Assembly (NCBI RefSeq): GCF_000153045.1
Contig: NZ_CH724160.1
Span: 1 to 64,000 of the forward strand
From: Synechococcus sp. WH 5701
Lineage (GTDB): Bacteria; Cyanobacteriota; Cyanobacteriia; PCC-6307; Cyanobiaceae
Direction: 5' to 3'
Length of the DNA stretch: 64,000 bases
Shown: in pieces, positions 39,740 through 48,847 of the stretch
How positions within the stretch are numbered: the first letter of the stretch is position 1
How the letters are laid out: every line of letters begins with the position of its first letter
The notes under the pieces: model-generated
What the model saw: only the letters and a program-made list of their open reading frames with translations
Told to the model about the DNA's origin: nothing
The model's database searches: none
Program-made: the position numbers and the translations under genes

Positions 39740-39783
39740 AAAAAACCAGCCAGATCGAGGTGTGTGAGGAGTGATCTGGCTGG
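39740..39783 (-). terminator. first intrinsic terminator of porin copy 2
   Basis: An 11-bp perfect stem CCAGCCAGATC (39746-39756) with GATCTGGCTGG (39773-39783), 16-nt loop, and six T residues on the minus strand (39745-39740). It lies 41 nt after the porin stop. Confidence 0.8.
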
Positions 39784-39823
39784 AGAAGAGATCAGCCGAA
39801 GCCGATCAAGCGATCAGGAACGA

Positions 39824-41455
39824 TCAGAACTTGAAGGTGGTCTTGACCAGGCCACCGAAGTTGTCGAAGGTGTCGCTGTTGGCTTTCTGGAACTGGCCCT
39901 GAGGAACACTCAGGTAGAAGATCGCAGGGGTGACCGAGATGTTGTCGGTAACCTGGAACTTGTACCACCACTCCCAGGCATAGTTGCCGTCGTTGGGCTT
40001 GAGGATGTCTTCATCACCCGACTTGGTCAGGAAGGTGGCCTGACCGACGGCCATACCGGCGGAATTGCCCTTGATGAAGACGTCGGACCACTGCAGACCC
40101 ACGTACCAGGACTGGCTCTGGGCACCGTCGATCTGATCGAAGGTGTCGGAGCTGTGGGCGTTGAGACCCCAACCGGTGCTGATCGAGGGGAGCCAACCGG
40201 AGTTGGAAGGCTGCCAGTAGCCGCTGATGCCAACGGAGTTGACACTGTCGGAGAGGGCATACCCGAGGTTGGCCAGGGGAGTGCCGTTACCGCCGTAGAG
40301 GCCAGCCAGACCACCCTGTGGGGTGGTGTAGGTGTAGGCGGCAGCGATACCGAAGTTCTCGTTGTTCCAGGCGATCTGGGCGGTTCCGGTCTGGGCGGAA
40401 CCATCAGTGCCGATGCCACCCACGTTGGGATTACCCACGTTGCCATTGGCGGCCACGTAGTTGGCGCTGATGCTGAAGCCGCCGCTCTTCCACCAGAGAC
40501 CACCACCGGAGCCGAGGGTCAGGGGGTAGGCACCGGGAGCGCCGCCGTAGGTGAAGATGTCGAGGACGGTGTCAGCGGGGTACACGCTGGGCCAGAAGGC
40601 CAGCATGTCGTCTTGACGGACCTTGCCACCCACCGTTGCAGTGAAGTTCTTGCCCAGGGGGAACTGGTAGAAGAGGCGGTTGACTTCGACGGAATCAGCT
40701 CCGCTGCCACCCTCGAAAGCCACCTCGAAGGCGTTCAGGCCCACCAGGTTGTCAGGATTGGCGGCACCCCAGGGGCTGGAGCCGAAGTTGCCGGCCCGCA
40801 GGCGGGTGCGCAGCAGGTCCTTGCCGGTGAAGCTGGTGTCGAGGTAGAGGTCGAGGTTGTAGTTGAACGCGGTTGCGCCCTGCTGGGCGGCGGCGGCGGA
40901 AGCGAACCTCTCACCGGGGGCCACTTTGCCGCCGTTGAGGATGGATTCACCCAGGGTGGCGCGGGCGTCTCCGCTGAAGCTGTTGGCGCCGATGGTGAAG
41001 GTGGCCACACCACGCAGCTTGGTGGTGGTGGAGAACTGGTTCGCTTCCAGCTCACCGACCTTGGCCTCGAGGTTGTCGACGCGGCCGCGCAGGATGGCGA
41101 GTTCCTTCTCGAACTCCTTGAGCAGACGGCGCAGCTCGTCGGTCACTTCGGTGATCCGATCGAGGCAGGCGTTGAGCAGAGCGGCGGCTTCCCAGCGGCT
41201 CAGCGGCTTCTTGCCACGGAAGGTGCCATCGGGATAGCCAGCGACGCAGCCGTAGCGCTCGATCAGGTTCGAGAGCGCCTGGTAGGCCCACTCGGTGGGC
41301 TGCACGTCAGAAAATTGAGTGATGCTGGTGACCTGATCCTCGGAGGCGGCGTACTGGTTGATGCCGTCCAGGTTCATTTCGCCGGCGGTGGCGGCCACGG
41401 GGGCCATCAGTCCGAGGGCGACAGGTGCCAGCAGCAATTGCCGGAAGAATTTCAT
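39824..41455 (-). CDS. SLH-domain OprB-type porin (iron uptake porin family), copy 2
   Basis: A 543-residue protein with the same layout as copy 1: signal peptide (LLLAPVALGLMAPVAATAG), SLH domain, coiled coil, OprB barrel ending TTFKF. The SLH and coiled-coil DNA is almost identical to copy 1 (compare 41060-41340 with 39080-39345), while the loops of the barrel differ. The pair is a recent or gene-converted duplication. The leader repeats the TGTGAGGA motif. Diverges from the glycosyltransferase cluster. Confidence 0.94.
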   Translation of the reverse strand: MKFFRQLLLAPVALGLMAPVAATAGEMNLDGINQYAASEDQVTSITQFSDVQPTEWAYQALSNLIERYGCVAGYPDGTFRGKKPLSRWEAAALLNACLDRITEVTDELRRLLKEFEKELAILRGRVDNLEAKVGELEANQFSTTTKLRGVATFTIGANSFSGDARATLGESILNGGKVAPGERFASAAAAQQGATAFNYNLDLYLDTSFTGKDLLRTRLRAGNFGSSPWGAANPDNLVGLNAFEVAFEGGSGADSVEVNRLFYQFPLGKNFTATVGGKVRQDDMLAFWPSVYPADTVLDIFTYGGAPGAYPLTLGSGGGLWWKSGGFSISANYVAANGNVGNPNVGGIGTDGSAQTGTAQIAWNNENFGIAAAYTYTTPQGGLAGLYGGNGTPLANLGYALSDSVNSVGISGYWQPSNSGWLPSISTGWGLNAHSSDTFDQIDGAQSQSWYVGLQWSDVFIKGNSAGMAVGQATFLTKSGDEDILKPNDGNYAWEWWYKFQVTDNISVTPAIFYLSVPQGQFQKANSDTFDNFGGLVKTTFKF

Positions 41456-41598
41456 GGGGTCCTCACACAAGTTGGCGCGATGCGCCTGCATGAAGAATCA
41501 CCCCCAGCCGTCGGGCTGGCCCGGGCAGATGTGACAGAACGCACAACGGCTGGGGTGACGGGGCCTGGTCCAGACTTGCCCCAACCGCCGCCACGGCC

Positions 41599-43689
41599 CT
41601 GAAGACCCGGTCCCAACGCCCATGGCTGTGGTGGCTGGCCCTGGCGGCCCTCTGGCTGGCGGGATGCCTGGCCGACCGGCTCTGGCTGCATCTCGATCAG
41701 CGGCTGCCGAGCTGGGACCAGGCCGACTATCTCAACAGTGCAGTGGACCATGGCCGGGCCCTGGGGCTGCTGCCGGGCGGGGGCTGGCGGGGATGGCCGG
41801 CGCTGCTGGATCTCTCCCCGAAGGTGCCACCGCTGGCGAGCCTGGTGAATGGCTCGGTGATCGCCTTCGCTGGCGACAGCCCCGATCAGGCCAGCACGGC
41901 CCTGGCGCTCTGGCAGGGGTTGCTGCTGGTGAGCGTGGCCTGCTGGGGACGCCAATTGGTATCACCGGGTTTCGGCCTGCTGGCAGGGGTCCTCACCAGC
42001 ACCACCCCGGCCCTGGTGAGCCTGCGGCTGGATTTCACCCTCGATCTTCCCCTCGCCGCCACCAGCGTGCTGGCCCTCTGGCTGCTGGGGCGCTGGGCGG
42101 CTCCTGAGCCCAGGGGGGGGCGCTGGGGGCAAGCCGCGGCCGCGGCGCTGGCGCTAGCGGCGGCTGTGCTGGTGAAGCAGAGCGCTTTGCTGGTGCTCCT
42201 CCCCCCGGCCCTGTGGGTGGCGCTCCGGGGTCTGGGGCGCGCACAGCGGCGCTGGCAGGCGCTGGCCGCCCTGGTGATGGTGCTCGCCCTGGTGCTCCCC
42301 TGGCTGCAGCACAACTGGATCACCACCATCGGCGGCACCAACCGGGCGGTGCTGGAGTCGGCCGCCCAGGAGGGGGACCCAGCGCCGTTCAGCCTCGCCA
42401 GCCTGCTCTGGTATCCCAGGCTCTGGCCCCGGCAGCTCGGGCTGGTCAACAGCCTCCCAGCCGTGGCAGGCGCGCTGCTGGCCCTGCGCGCCGCCTGGCG
42501 CCGCCGGGGATTACTGCGGCAGCAGCCAGCCGATCAGGCGAGCCAGGCTCAGGGTGGCTGGGGCTGGAGCTGGTTGGTCGGCTGCAGCGTCAGTGGCTGG
42601 CTGTTCACCACCCTCAGCCCCAACAAGGACCCCCGCTACATCACTCCGGTGCTGCCCCTGCTGGTGCTGCTGCTGAGCTGGGGATGGTGGCAGCTGGGAC
42701 AGGCCCTGCGCAGGCAGGGCTGGGGGCGTGCCAGCTGGGGTGCCCTGGCCGCGGGGCTGGCGGCCAGTGCGGGCAGCACGGTGGCCGCCCAGGCCGGCGA
42801 GATCCGCTGGCAGCCCCGCTCACCCCTGCCAGCCGTGATGGACGCCATGCGCCAGCAGGTGGGTGATCAGCCCCGCACCCTGGTGGTGCTCCCCAATGCC
42901 GCCGAGCTCAACGAGCACACCGCCACGGTGTTCGGTCGCGCCCGGGGGGGACAGATCGTGGCCCGCCAGCTCGGCCGGCAGCCCAGGGAGCGGCAGCTGG
43001 TGCTGGATCAGGCGGAGTGGATCCTGCTCACCACCGGCGAGGCAGGCATGCGGCGGGAAGCCTCACGGGAGCTGGCCAGAGAGATTCGCCAGGACCCCCG
43101 CTTCCGGCTGGTGGGCCGCTGGCCCTGGAGCGACGGCGAACCCGTTGAGCTGTGGACCCGCCGCCGGCCTGTAGCCGCCACGGCCCGCTTCGATGGCCGC
43201 TTCATCGAGCTGGCCTCTGGCCTGGAGCGAGGTCCTGCCGGTCTGGCGCCGGTGTTCGAGGCCATCGGCCCCCAGCACCAGCTCGATGGCCACTGGGAGT
43301 ATCAGAGGCGGGTGATCGACTGGGCCGAGCAGCGGCTGCGTTCCGATCCCAGTGATCGTGAAGCCCTCTGGGCGCTGGCGCTGCTTGCCGTGCTGCGCAA
43401 CCGCCCGCACCAAGCGGATCAGTGGTTCGCCCGCCTGCAGATCCTGGAGCCGGCCAACCCCTGGCCGCCGGCCTACCGCAGCGTGGTGCTGCTGGCCGGC
43501 TGGAATCCCTGGCGCGCCCATGCCGTGGCCAGCGCCGCCACCCGTGGCCATCAGGAGCCGGTACTCAACGCCCTCGCCGATGTGAGCGGCGCCCTGCTGG
43601 CCGATCCCTTCAGCCTTCAGCGGGCCTTCCGTTCGGTCCCCCAGGCCACCCGCAGGGTGACCGATCAGCTCAAGAAGGAGCAGCGATGA
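41599..43689 (+). CDS. GT-C (ArnT/PMT-like, GT39-type) membrane glycosyltransferase
   Basis: About 696 residues with a dozen hydrophobic segments and a C-terminal periplasmic-like region. The family's first membrane helix and acidic loop (PSWDQADYLNSAVDHG) are encoded upstream of the first ATG/GTG/TTG start in frame (GTG 41743). The frame is open from 41494 without any such codon, so initiation at CTG 41599, or another non-standard codon, is inferred. It would transfer a sugar from a polyprenyl carrier. The stop overlaps the next start as ATGA. Confidence 0.72.
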   Translation: MKTRSQRPWLWWLALAALWLAGCLADRLWLHLDQRLPSWDQADYLNSAVDHGRALGLLPGGGWRGWPALLDLSPKVPPLASLVNGSVIAFAGDSPDQASTALALWQGLLLVSVACWGRQLVSPGFGLLAGVLTSTTPALVSLRLDFTLDLPLAATSVLALWLLGRWAAPEPRGGRWGQAAAAALALAAAVLVKQSALLVLLPPALWVALRGLGRAQRRWQALAALVMVLALVLPWLQHNWITTIGGTNRAVLESAAQEGDPAPFSLASLLWYPRLWPRQLGLVNSLPAVAGALLALRAAWRRRGLLRQQPADQASQAQGGWGWSWLVGCSVSGWLFTTLSPNKDPRYITPVLPLLVLLLSWGWWQLGQALRRQGWGRASWGALAAGLAASAGSTVAAQAGEIRWQPRSPLPAVMDAMRQQVGDQPRTLVVLPNAAELNEHTATVFGRARGGQIVARQLGRQPRERQLVLDQAEWILLTTGEAGMRREASRELAREIRQDPRFRLVGRWPWSDGEPVELWTRRRPVAATARFDGRFIELASGLERGPAGLAPVFEAIGPQHQLDGHWEYQRRVIDWAEQRLRSDPSDREALWALALLAVLRNRPHQADQWFARLQILEPANPWPPAYRSVVLLAGWNPWRAHAVASAATRGHQEPVLNALADVSGALLADPFSLQRAFRSVPQATRRVTDQLKKEQR

Positions 43690-45338
43690 GGGTGAGCCGC
43701 CTGCTGCTCGGGCTCTGGGCCGTGGCCCTGGTGCTGGCACTGGCCGGCCTGGGCAATCTGCCCCTGCGCGATTGGGACGAGGGCATCGTGGCGCGTGTGG
43801 CCCTGGAGACCAGCCAGGCTCCCTGGCCAGACACCCTGCTGCCGACGTTCTGGGGATCCACCTATCTGAACAAGCCTCCAGGGCTGCACTGGCTGATCGC
43901 GGGGGTGATCCAGCTCTGGCGCGACCTCAGCGGCGAGGCCACCGCCCTGCCCCCAGAGTGGGTGATCCGGCTGGCGCCGGCCCTGGTTTCGAGTCTGCTG
44001 GTGCCGCTGATCGGCGCCATCCAGCTGCGGCTGCGGCCCAGCCAGCCCCAGGCCGCCGTGGGGGCGGCGGCCATTGCCCTCACCCTGATGCCCCTGGTCC
44101 GCCACGGCCGGCTGGCCATGCTCGATGGGGCCCAGCTCACCGCGATGGCCCTGCTCTGGCTGGGCCTGCTGCTGGCTGGGCCCCGGCCTCGGGCGGCCCT
44201 CTCGGGGGGGCTGATCGCTGGGGCCGGGGGCAGTGCCCTGCTGCTGCTGAAGGCTCCGGTGGTGGTGCCGGTGCTGGCCACGGGGCTGCTGCTGCGCTGG
44301 CTCGATCGTGATCTGGATCGGCGCGCCTGGCTGCGCCTGGGCCTGGGCCTGGGCCTCGGGCTGTCACTCGGCCTGGCCTGGCACGGCTGGCATGGGCTGC
44401 AACGGGGCCCGGAGGCCCTGCTGATGTGGGGCGGCCAGGGGCTGCTGCGTTTCACCACCACAGTGGAGGAGCACCACGGCGGTCCGCTCGAGCCGCTGCT
44501 GGAGGTGCTGGAGGGGGGGTGGCCCTGGCTTCCCCTCTGGCCGATCGGTCTGGGGCTGGCCTGGCGGGAACGGCGGCAACCGGCGGGGCGCTGGAGCCTG
44601 GGCCTGAGCCTGGCCGCCACCCTCACCGTGCTGCCGATGAAGACCCAGCTGCCCTGGTACAGCCTGCTGCTCTGGCCACCCTTCTGCCTGATCTGCGGAC
44701 CGGTCCTGGCCCGGCTGGTGGAGGCACCCCGCCCCCGGCGCCTGCTGAGGCCGCTGCCCTGGTTCTGGGCCGCTTTGGGGGGGCTGCTGCTGGTGGCGTC
44801 CCTGCTGGCGCCATCGACGCTGCGCTGGCTGCCCCTGCCGGCGGGGCTGGGGCTGCTGCTCGGGGGGATCAACCTGAGCCGGCCGGCCCAGGGCCGACGA
44901 CGGCTGGGGTTGGCACTGCTGCTGCTGGGCTGGAGCACATCGCTGCTGCTGTTTGTGCTGAGCCCGTTCTGGAACTGGGAGCTCAACGAAACCTGGTCGG
45001 TGCTGCCCGCCGCTGAGCTGGCCCGAAGCGCCGGGGATGGCGGCTCCTCGGCCGAGCTGCCGATCCACATGCCCGGCAACCAGGGGCAGCGCCCCAGCCT
45101 GCGCTGGTATGCCGAGCGGGAGCTCTTCAACCTGCCCGACAGCCCCCGCGACCACTGGCCGAAGCGTTTCAGGGTGCTGCTGCGCCCATCCGACGGCATC
45201 GGCAGGCTCGAGGCCGGCAACCCCAGGCGCCTGCGGCTTCAGGATGCCAGCTGTGACCTGGAGGCCCGCGGTGGCGACAGCTGGCAACGCTGGATCTGCA
45301 CAGGAGGAGACACGGACCCTGCCGCCGAAGCCCCCTGA
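43686..45338 (+). CDS. GT-C (ArnT/GT39-type) membrane glycosyltransferase
   Basis: A 550-residue integral membrane protein. The conserved acidic pair of the first lumenal loop (NLPLRDWDEGIVARVALE) and FWGSTYLNKPPGLHWL are typical of ArnT/PMT-related sugar transferases. The ATG at 43686 (MRVSRLLLGLWAVAL) overlaps the preceding stop. Sugar and acceptor are unknown. It is followed by a DUF2079 protein 20 nt downstream. Confidence 0.82.
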   Translation: MRVSRLLLGLWAVALVLALAGLGNLPLRDWDEGIVARVALETSQAPWPDTLLPTFWGSTYLNKPPGLHWLIAGVIQLWRDLSGEATALPPEWVIRLAPALVSSLLVPLIGAIQLRLRPSQPQAAVGAAAIALTLMPLVRHGRLAMLDGAQLTAMALLWLGLLLAGPRPRAALSGGLIAGAGGSALLLLKAPVVVPVLATGLLLRWLDRDLDRRAWLRLGLGLGLGLSLGLAWHGWHGLQRGPEALLMWGGQGLLRFTTTVEEHHGGPLEPLLEVLEGGWPWLPLWPIGLGLAWRERRQPAGRWSLGLSLAATLTVLPMKTQLPWYSLLLWPPFCLICGPVLARLVEAPRPRRLLRPLPWFWAALGGLLLVASLLAPSTLRWLPLPAGLGLLLGGINLSRPAQGRRRLGLALLLLGWSTSLLLFVLSPFWNWELNETWSVLPAAELARSAGDGGSSAELPIHMPGNQGQRPSLRWYAERELFNLPDSPRDHWPKRFRVLLRPSDGIGRLEAGNPRRLRLQDASCDLEARGGDSWQRWICTGGDTDPAAEAP

Positions 45339-45357
45339 GGAGTTTCGGGCCGAGAGG

Positions 45358-46956
45358 GTGGTCCTGGTGGCGGCGGTGCTGTTCGCGCTGACGGGGCTGT
45401 TGCTGCAGTGGTGGCGGCTGCAGGTGCTCAGCGCCTCCTACGACCAGGGCATTTTTCTGCAGACGATCTGGAGCGGCCTGCACGGCCATCCCTTCGAGAG
45501 CACCCTCTCTTCCCAGCTCTCCACCAACGTCATCCACGCCGGGGAGCCTCCATCCCTGGGCTATCACCGCCTGGGCCAGCACTTCACCCCGGCCCTGCTG
45601 CTCTGGGTCCCCCTGGTGGGGCTTCTGGGGATCTGGGCCCTGCCGCTGGTGCAGGTGGGCCTGATGACAGCCGCCGGGCTGGTGCTGCACCGAATCGCCC
45701 GGGAGCGGCTGGACGATCCCTGGCTGGCCGCCTTCCTGGCCTGCAGCTTCTTCGGCGCCAATGCGGTGATCGGCCCTACCTGGGGGAACTTCACCGACCT
45801 CGCCCAGCTGCCCCTGGCGGTCCTGCTGCTCTGGTACGGGCTGCAGCGCCGCAACGGGTGGCTGGTGGCGGTGGCGGCTGTGGCGGTGCCGATGATCCGG
45901 GAAGACACCGGTGTGCTGCTGGTGGGAGTCAGCCTCTGGATCCTGGTGCGTCAGCGCCAGCGCTGGCCCCTGGCCCTGGGGCTGACCGCGCTGGGACTGG
46001 GCTGGGTGCTGCTGGTCACCAACGTGCTGATGCCGCTGTTCAGCGACGACAACTCCCGCCGCTTCATGGTGGAGAACTTCGGCCAGTACATCGGTGACGC
46101 GGAGCAGGCCAGCAGCCTGGAGGTGCTGCACAAGGCGCTCAGGCAGCCGTTGGTGCTTCTGCGGGAGCTGATCTGGCCGCCAGGAGAGACCCTGCGCTAC
46201 CTGCTGGCCCAGGGTCTGCCCCTGATGCTGGTGCCGCTGATCAGCCTCGACAGCTGGCTGCTGATGGGCGTGCCGCTGCTGGGTCTGCTGCTGGCGCAGG
46301 GATCGAACAACCCCCTCTCGATCAACCTCCGCTACGCGCTGCTGGTGGTGCCGGGGCTGTTCGCCGGGGCGATCGAGTGGTGGAGCCGCCATCCCCAGGC
46401 TTTTGCCCAAAGGCGCCTGCGGCGGGTCTGGACCGGCTGCATCGCGCTCTCGCTGCTGTTCACCCTGCTGGCCAACCCCAACCGCAGCCTCTCGTTCCTG
46501 ATTCCCGACAGCGTCGATCCCTGGGTGTACAGCTCGCCGGCGCGCCAGTGGAGCCACGGAACCAGCGCCCGGGAGCTGCTCGGTCTGATCCCCGAGGGCG
46601 CCAGCGTGGCCGCCACGACCCCCCTGATTCCCCACCTTGCCCAGAGATCGGTGCTGATCCGCTTCCCGAACGGGGTGGTCTACCGCGACCGCCAGGGCAG
46701 CAGCCGGGCCGCCGACTGGATCGCCATCGACTTCGATTGGTTGCGTCGCTACGCGGTGGCTTTCCCCAGCGATCGTGAAGCCCTGGAGAACAGCCTCGAG
46801 GCGCTGAGCTCCCTGCCTGAGCCCTACGGGGTGCGGGCCTTCGCCGATGGGGTGGTGCTGCTGCAACGGAACGCACCCGATGTGCAGCCAGCTCGGCGCC
46901 AGCTCCAGGAGCTGATCGGCTCGATCCAGGGTCAGCTCGATCGCAGACCCGACTGA
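45358..46956 (+). CDS. DUF2079 membrane protein (GT-C-like)
   Basis: About 532 residues with many membrane segments, of the DUF2079 family related to GT-C glycosyltransferases (LSASYDQGIFLQTIWSGLHG near the start, GYHRLGQHFTPALLLWVPLV). GTG at 45358 (MVLVAAVLFALTG) is my choice because it fits 19 nt after the previous stop; longer frames overlap that gene heavily. It completes a three-gene envelope glycosylation cluster of unknown product. Confidence 0.75.
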   Translation: MVLVAAVLFALTGLLLQWWRLQVLSASYDQGIFLQTIWSGLHGHPFESTLSSQLSTNVIHAGEPPSLGYHRLGQHFTPALLLWVPLVGLLGIWALPLVQVGLMTAAGLVLHRIARERLDDPWLAAFLACSFFGANAVIGPTWGNFTDLAQLPLAVLLLWYGLQRRNGWLVAVAAVAVPMIREDTGVLLVGVSLWILVRQRQRWPLALGLTALGLGWVLLVTNVLMPLFSDDNSRRFMVENFGQYIGDAEQASSLEVLHKALRQPLVLLRELIWPPGETLRYLLAQGLPLMLVPLISLDSWLLMGVPLLGLLLAQGSNNPLSINLRYALLVVPGLFAGAIEWWSRHPQAFAQRRLRRVWTGCIALSLLFTLLANPNRSLSFLIPDSVDPWVYSSPARQWSHGTSARELLGLIPEGASVAATTPLIPHLAQRSVLIRFPNGVVYRDRQGSSRAADWIAIDFDWLRRYAVAFPSDREALENSLEALSSLPEPYGVRAFADGVVLLQRNAPDVQPARRQLQELIGSIQGQLDRRPD

Positions 46957-47072
46957 TTGAACGGGGCCCCAAGAACGATGCCCCCGCCGCCGGGCTGGTG
47001 AGCGCGGCAACGGGGGCGTTCGCCGGGTCCGCTCTGGCGCGGAACCGATTGATCAGGAAACAGGCGCCGAAA

Positions 47073-47126
47073 TCAGCCGGCGTTCTCCGCGATCAGCAGA
47101 CCCTGGGTCATGGAACTGTGGCTCAC
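47073..47126 (-). CDS. possible 17-residue peptide gene (uncertain)
   Basis: On the minus strand AAGGAGGAGG sits 5 nt before GTG at 47126, opening a 17-codon frame (MSHSSMTQGLLIAENAG) with stop at 47073. The same frame stays open upstream to 47180 (encoding FECVAGWLYPPKEEVP) but has no ATG. Strong Shine-Dalgarno sequences are rare in this window, so it may be a small protein, a regulatory leader, or the end of a decayed gene. No homolog recognised. Confidence 0.3.
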   Translation of the reverse strand: MSHSSMTQGLLIAENAG

Positions 47127-47302
47127 GGGCACCTCCTCCTTGGGGGGATAAAGCCAGCCGGCGACGCATTCGAAGCGGGCTCATCGGGCACGGGGCCTGA
47201 CGGCCTGCTCCACGTCACTGCTGACGGAACGGAACGAATCTAAGGGAGTTGCCGTGCCAGGCGAGAGCCTGTGAGCCGGACAGCACAGGGTGGAGCCGGC
47301 AC

Positions 47303-47327
47303 AAAAAAAGGCGCCCCGAAGGGCGCC
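47303..47327 (-). terminator. intrinsic terminator of psbD
   Basis: Stem GGCGCCC (47310-47316) with GGGCGCC (47321-47327), 4-nt loop, followed on the minus strand by seven T residues (47309-47303). It lies 20 nt after the psbD stop and shows that the transcript ends without psbC. Confidence 0.9.
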
Positions 47328-47347
47328 GTGTGAACGATGACAACCGA

Positions 47348-48406
47348 TCAGAGGGCGTTGCCGCGGGGCAGGACCTCTTCAGGGAAGACGAAGTTTTCAT
47401 GCGGCTGGTCGGCCGGTGCCATCCAGGCACGCAGACCTTCGTTCAGAAGAATATTCTTCGTGTAGAAGGTCTCGAATTCGGGGTCCTCAGCGGCGCGGAT
47501 CTCCTGCGACACGAAGTCGTAGGCACGCAGGTTGAGGGCCAGGCCGATGATGCCGATGCTGCTGGTCCACAGACCCATCACCGGCACGAACAGCATGAAG
47601 AAGTGCAGCCAGCGCTTGTTGGAGAAGGCGATCCCGAAGATCTGGCTCCAGAAGCGGTTGGCGGTGACCATTGAGTAGGTCTCTTCTTCCTGGGTGGGCT
47701 CGAACGCCTTGAAGGTATTCGCCTGCTCGGAATCCTCGAACAGGGTGTTCTCCACCGTGGCGCCGTGGATGGCACAGAGCAGAGCACCACCGAGGATGCC
47801 GGCCACACCCATCATGTGGAACGGGTTCAGGGTCCAGTTGTGGAAGCCCTGCAGGAAGAGCAGGAAGCGGAAGATGGCGGCCACCCCGAAGGAGGGGGCA
47901 AAGAACCAGCTGCTCTGGCCCAGGGGGTACATCAGGAAGACACTGACGAACACCGCGATCGGACCGGAGAAGGCGATGGCGTTGTAGGGACGGATGCCCA
48001 CCAGACGGGCGATCTCGAACTGACGCAGCATGAAGCCGATCAGCGCGAAGGCGCCGTGCAGGGCGACGAACGGCCAGAGGCCGCCGAGCTGCACCCAGCG
48101 CACGAAGTCACCCTGGGCTTCCGGGCCCCAGAGCAGCAGCAGGCTGTGCCCCATGGCATCAGCGGGGGTGCTCACCGCGGCGGTGAGGAAGTTGCAACCC
48201 TCCAGGTAGCTGCTGGCAATGCCGTGGGTGTACCAGGAGGTGGCGAAGGTGGTGCCGGTCAGCCAGCCGCCCAGGGCCAGATAGGCCGTTGGGAACAGCA
48301 GCAGGCCGGACCAGCCGACAAAAACAAAGCGGTCACGCTTGAGCCAGTCATCGAGGACGTCGAACCATCCCCGTGCGGCAGGCGCGCGCCCTACAGCGAT
48401 CGTCAT
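47348..48406 (-). CDS. psbD: photosystem II D2 protein
   Basis: A 352-residue complete D2 protein, start [20 protein letters not shown], with the chlorophyll/pheophytin and quinone-site helices ([40 protein letters not shown]) and C-terminus [11 protein letters not shown]. It binds P680, pheophytin and QA with D1. The usual psbC overlapping the 3' end is absent and a terminator follows, so this is a stand-alone psbD copy of the kind that many cyanobacteria carry in addition to psbDC. Confidence 0.98.
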   Translation of the reverse strand: MTIAVGRAPAARGWFDVLDDWLKRDRFVFVGWSGLLLFPTAYLALGGWLTGTTFATSWYTHGIASSYLEGCNFLTAAVSTPADAMGHSLLLLWGPEAQGDFVRWVQLGGLWPFVALHGAFALIGFMLRQFEIARLVGIRPYNAIAFSGPIAVFVSVFLMYPLGQSSWFFAPSFGVAAIFRFLLFLQGFHNWTLNPFHMMGVAGILGGALLCAIHGATVENTLFEDSEQANTFKAFEPTQEEETYSMVTANRFWSQIFGIAFSNKRWLHFFMLFVPVMGLWTSSIGIIGLALNLRAYDFVSQEIRAAEDPEFETFYTKNILLNEGLRAWMAPADQPHENFVFPEEVLPRGNAL

Positions 48407-48583
48407 GCGGGTACTTCATGAAGCTTTACAAGGATCATCCTACGGAAAACCGGCACACCCCGGGACCCCGCCCCATCGAGCACACCCGTAAATAAGTAAT
48501 TGCACTCAGGAGGCCCTGGCCGTGATGGGCGGCGGCGTGGCAGGCCGTTCGCCAGAGTGGACACTGGTCTTCAAGCGCACAAC

Positions 48584-48847
48584 GTGTACGTCGTCGAGCT
48601 CGCCCTCAAGCTCAGCCCCATGCCCATCTCGGTGCAACGCAAGGAGCTGAGCGACGCCCAGTCGCTCCACAGCGAGATCCGGGCGGCCATGGAAAGCGGC
48701 CATCCCCGTGTGCTCGAACTCCACTGCGAGAAATCCGAGGAGAAGCGCGTGAGCCTGCTCAGCGGCGAACTGCTGGCCGTTCAGCTCTATGAGAAATCGG
48801 CGGTCGGCGGCGGCAGCAAGCGGCCTGGCTTCAGCGTCGACGGTTGA
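48584..48847 (+). CDS. UPF0367 protein
   Basis: An 87-residue conserved cyanobacterial protein: start GTG at 48584 ([20 protein letters not shown]), then [20 protein letters not shown] and [20 protein letters not shown]. Its function is unknown. It diverges from psbD and its stop overlaps the ABC ATPase start as TGATG. Confidence 0.85.
   Translation: MYVVELALKLSPMPISVQRKELSDAQSLHSEIRAAMESGHPRVLELHCEKSEEKRVSLLSGELLAVQLYEKSAVGGGSKRPGFSVDG

Larger units (their letters stand above)
39473..39823. other. intergenic region between the two porins
   Basis: This region holds two tandem minus-strand terminators of copy 2 (39670-39695, 39740-39783), a widely spaced 11-bp inverted repeat (39508-39518 and 39625-39635), and the copy 1 leader with TGAGGA before ATG. 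It is AT-richer than the flanks. No protein gene is supported; an sRNA between the terminators and copy 1 is possible but unsupported. Confidence 0.6.
46957..47347. other. intergenic region downstream of psbD
   Basis: This region contains an imperfect GC-rich inverted repeat (about 46980-47017) after the DUF2079 gene, the psbD terminator (47303-47327), and a short minus-strand frame with a strong Shine-Dalgarno (47073-47126). Otherwise I see no gene. Confidence 0.55.

Noticed and set aside
39764-41602. 612-codon plus-strand frame opposite porin copy 2
   Set aside because: It is an antisense shadow. The repeated GVEQSGGFP-type segments mirror the SLH domain of the porin.
46980-47017. GC-rich inverted repeat after DUF2079 as terminator
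   Set aside because: The stem is interrupted by a bulge and no T tract follows on the plus strand.
48407-48583. HLR1 (RpaB) site upstream of psbD
   Set aside because: TTAC-like repeats occur but with 8-nt rather than 10-nt spacing and poor second half; not a convincing HLR1.
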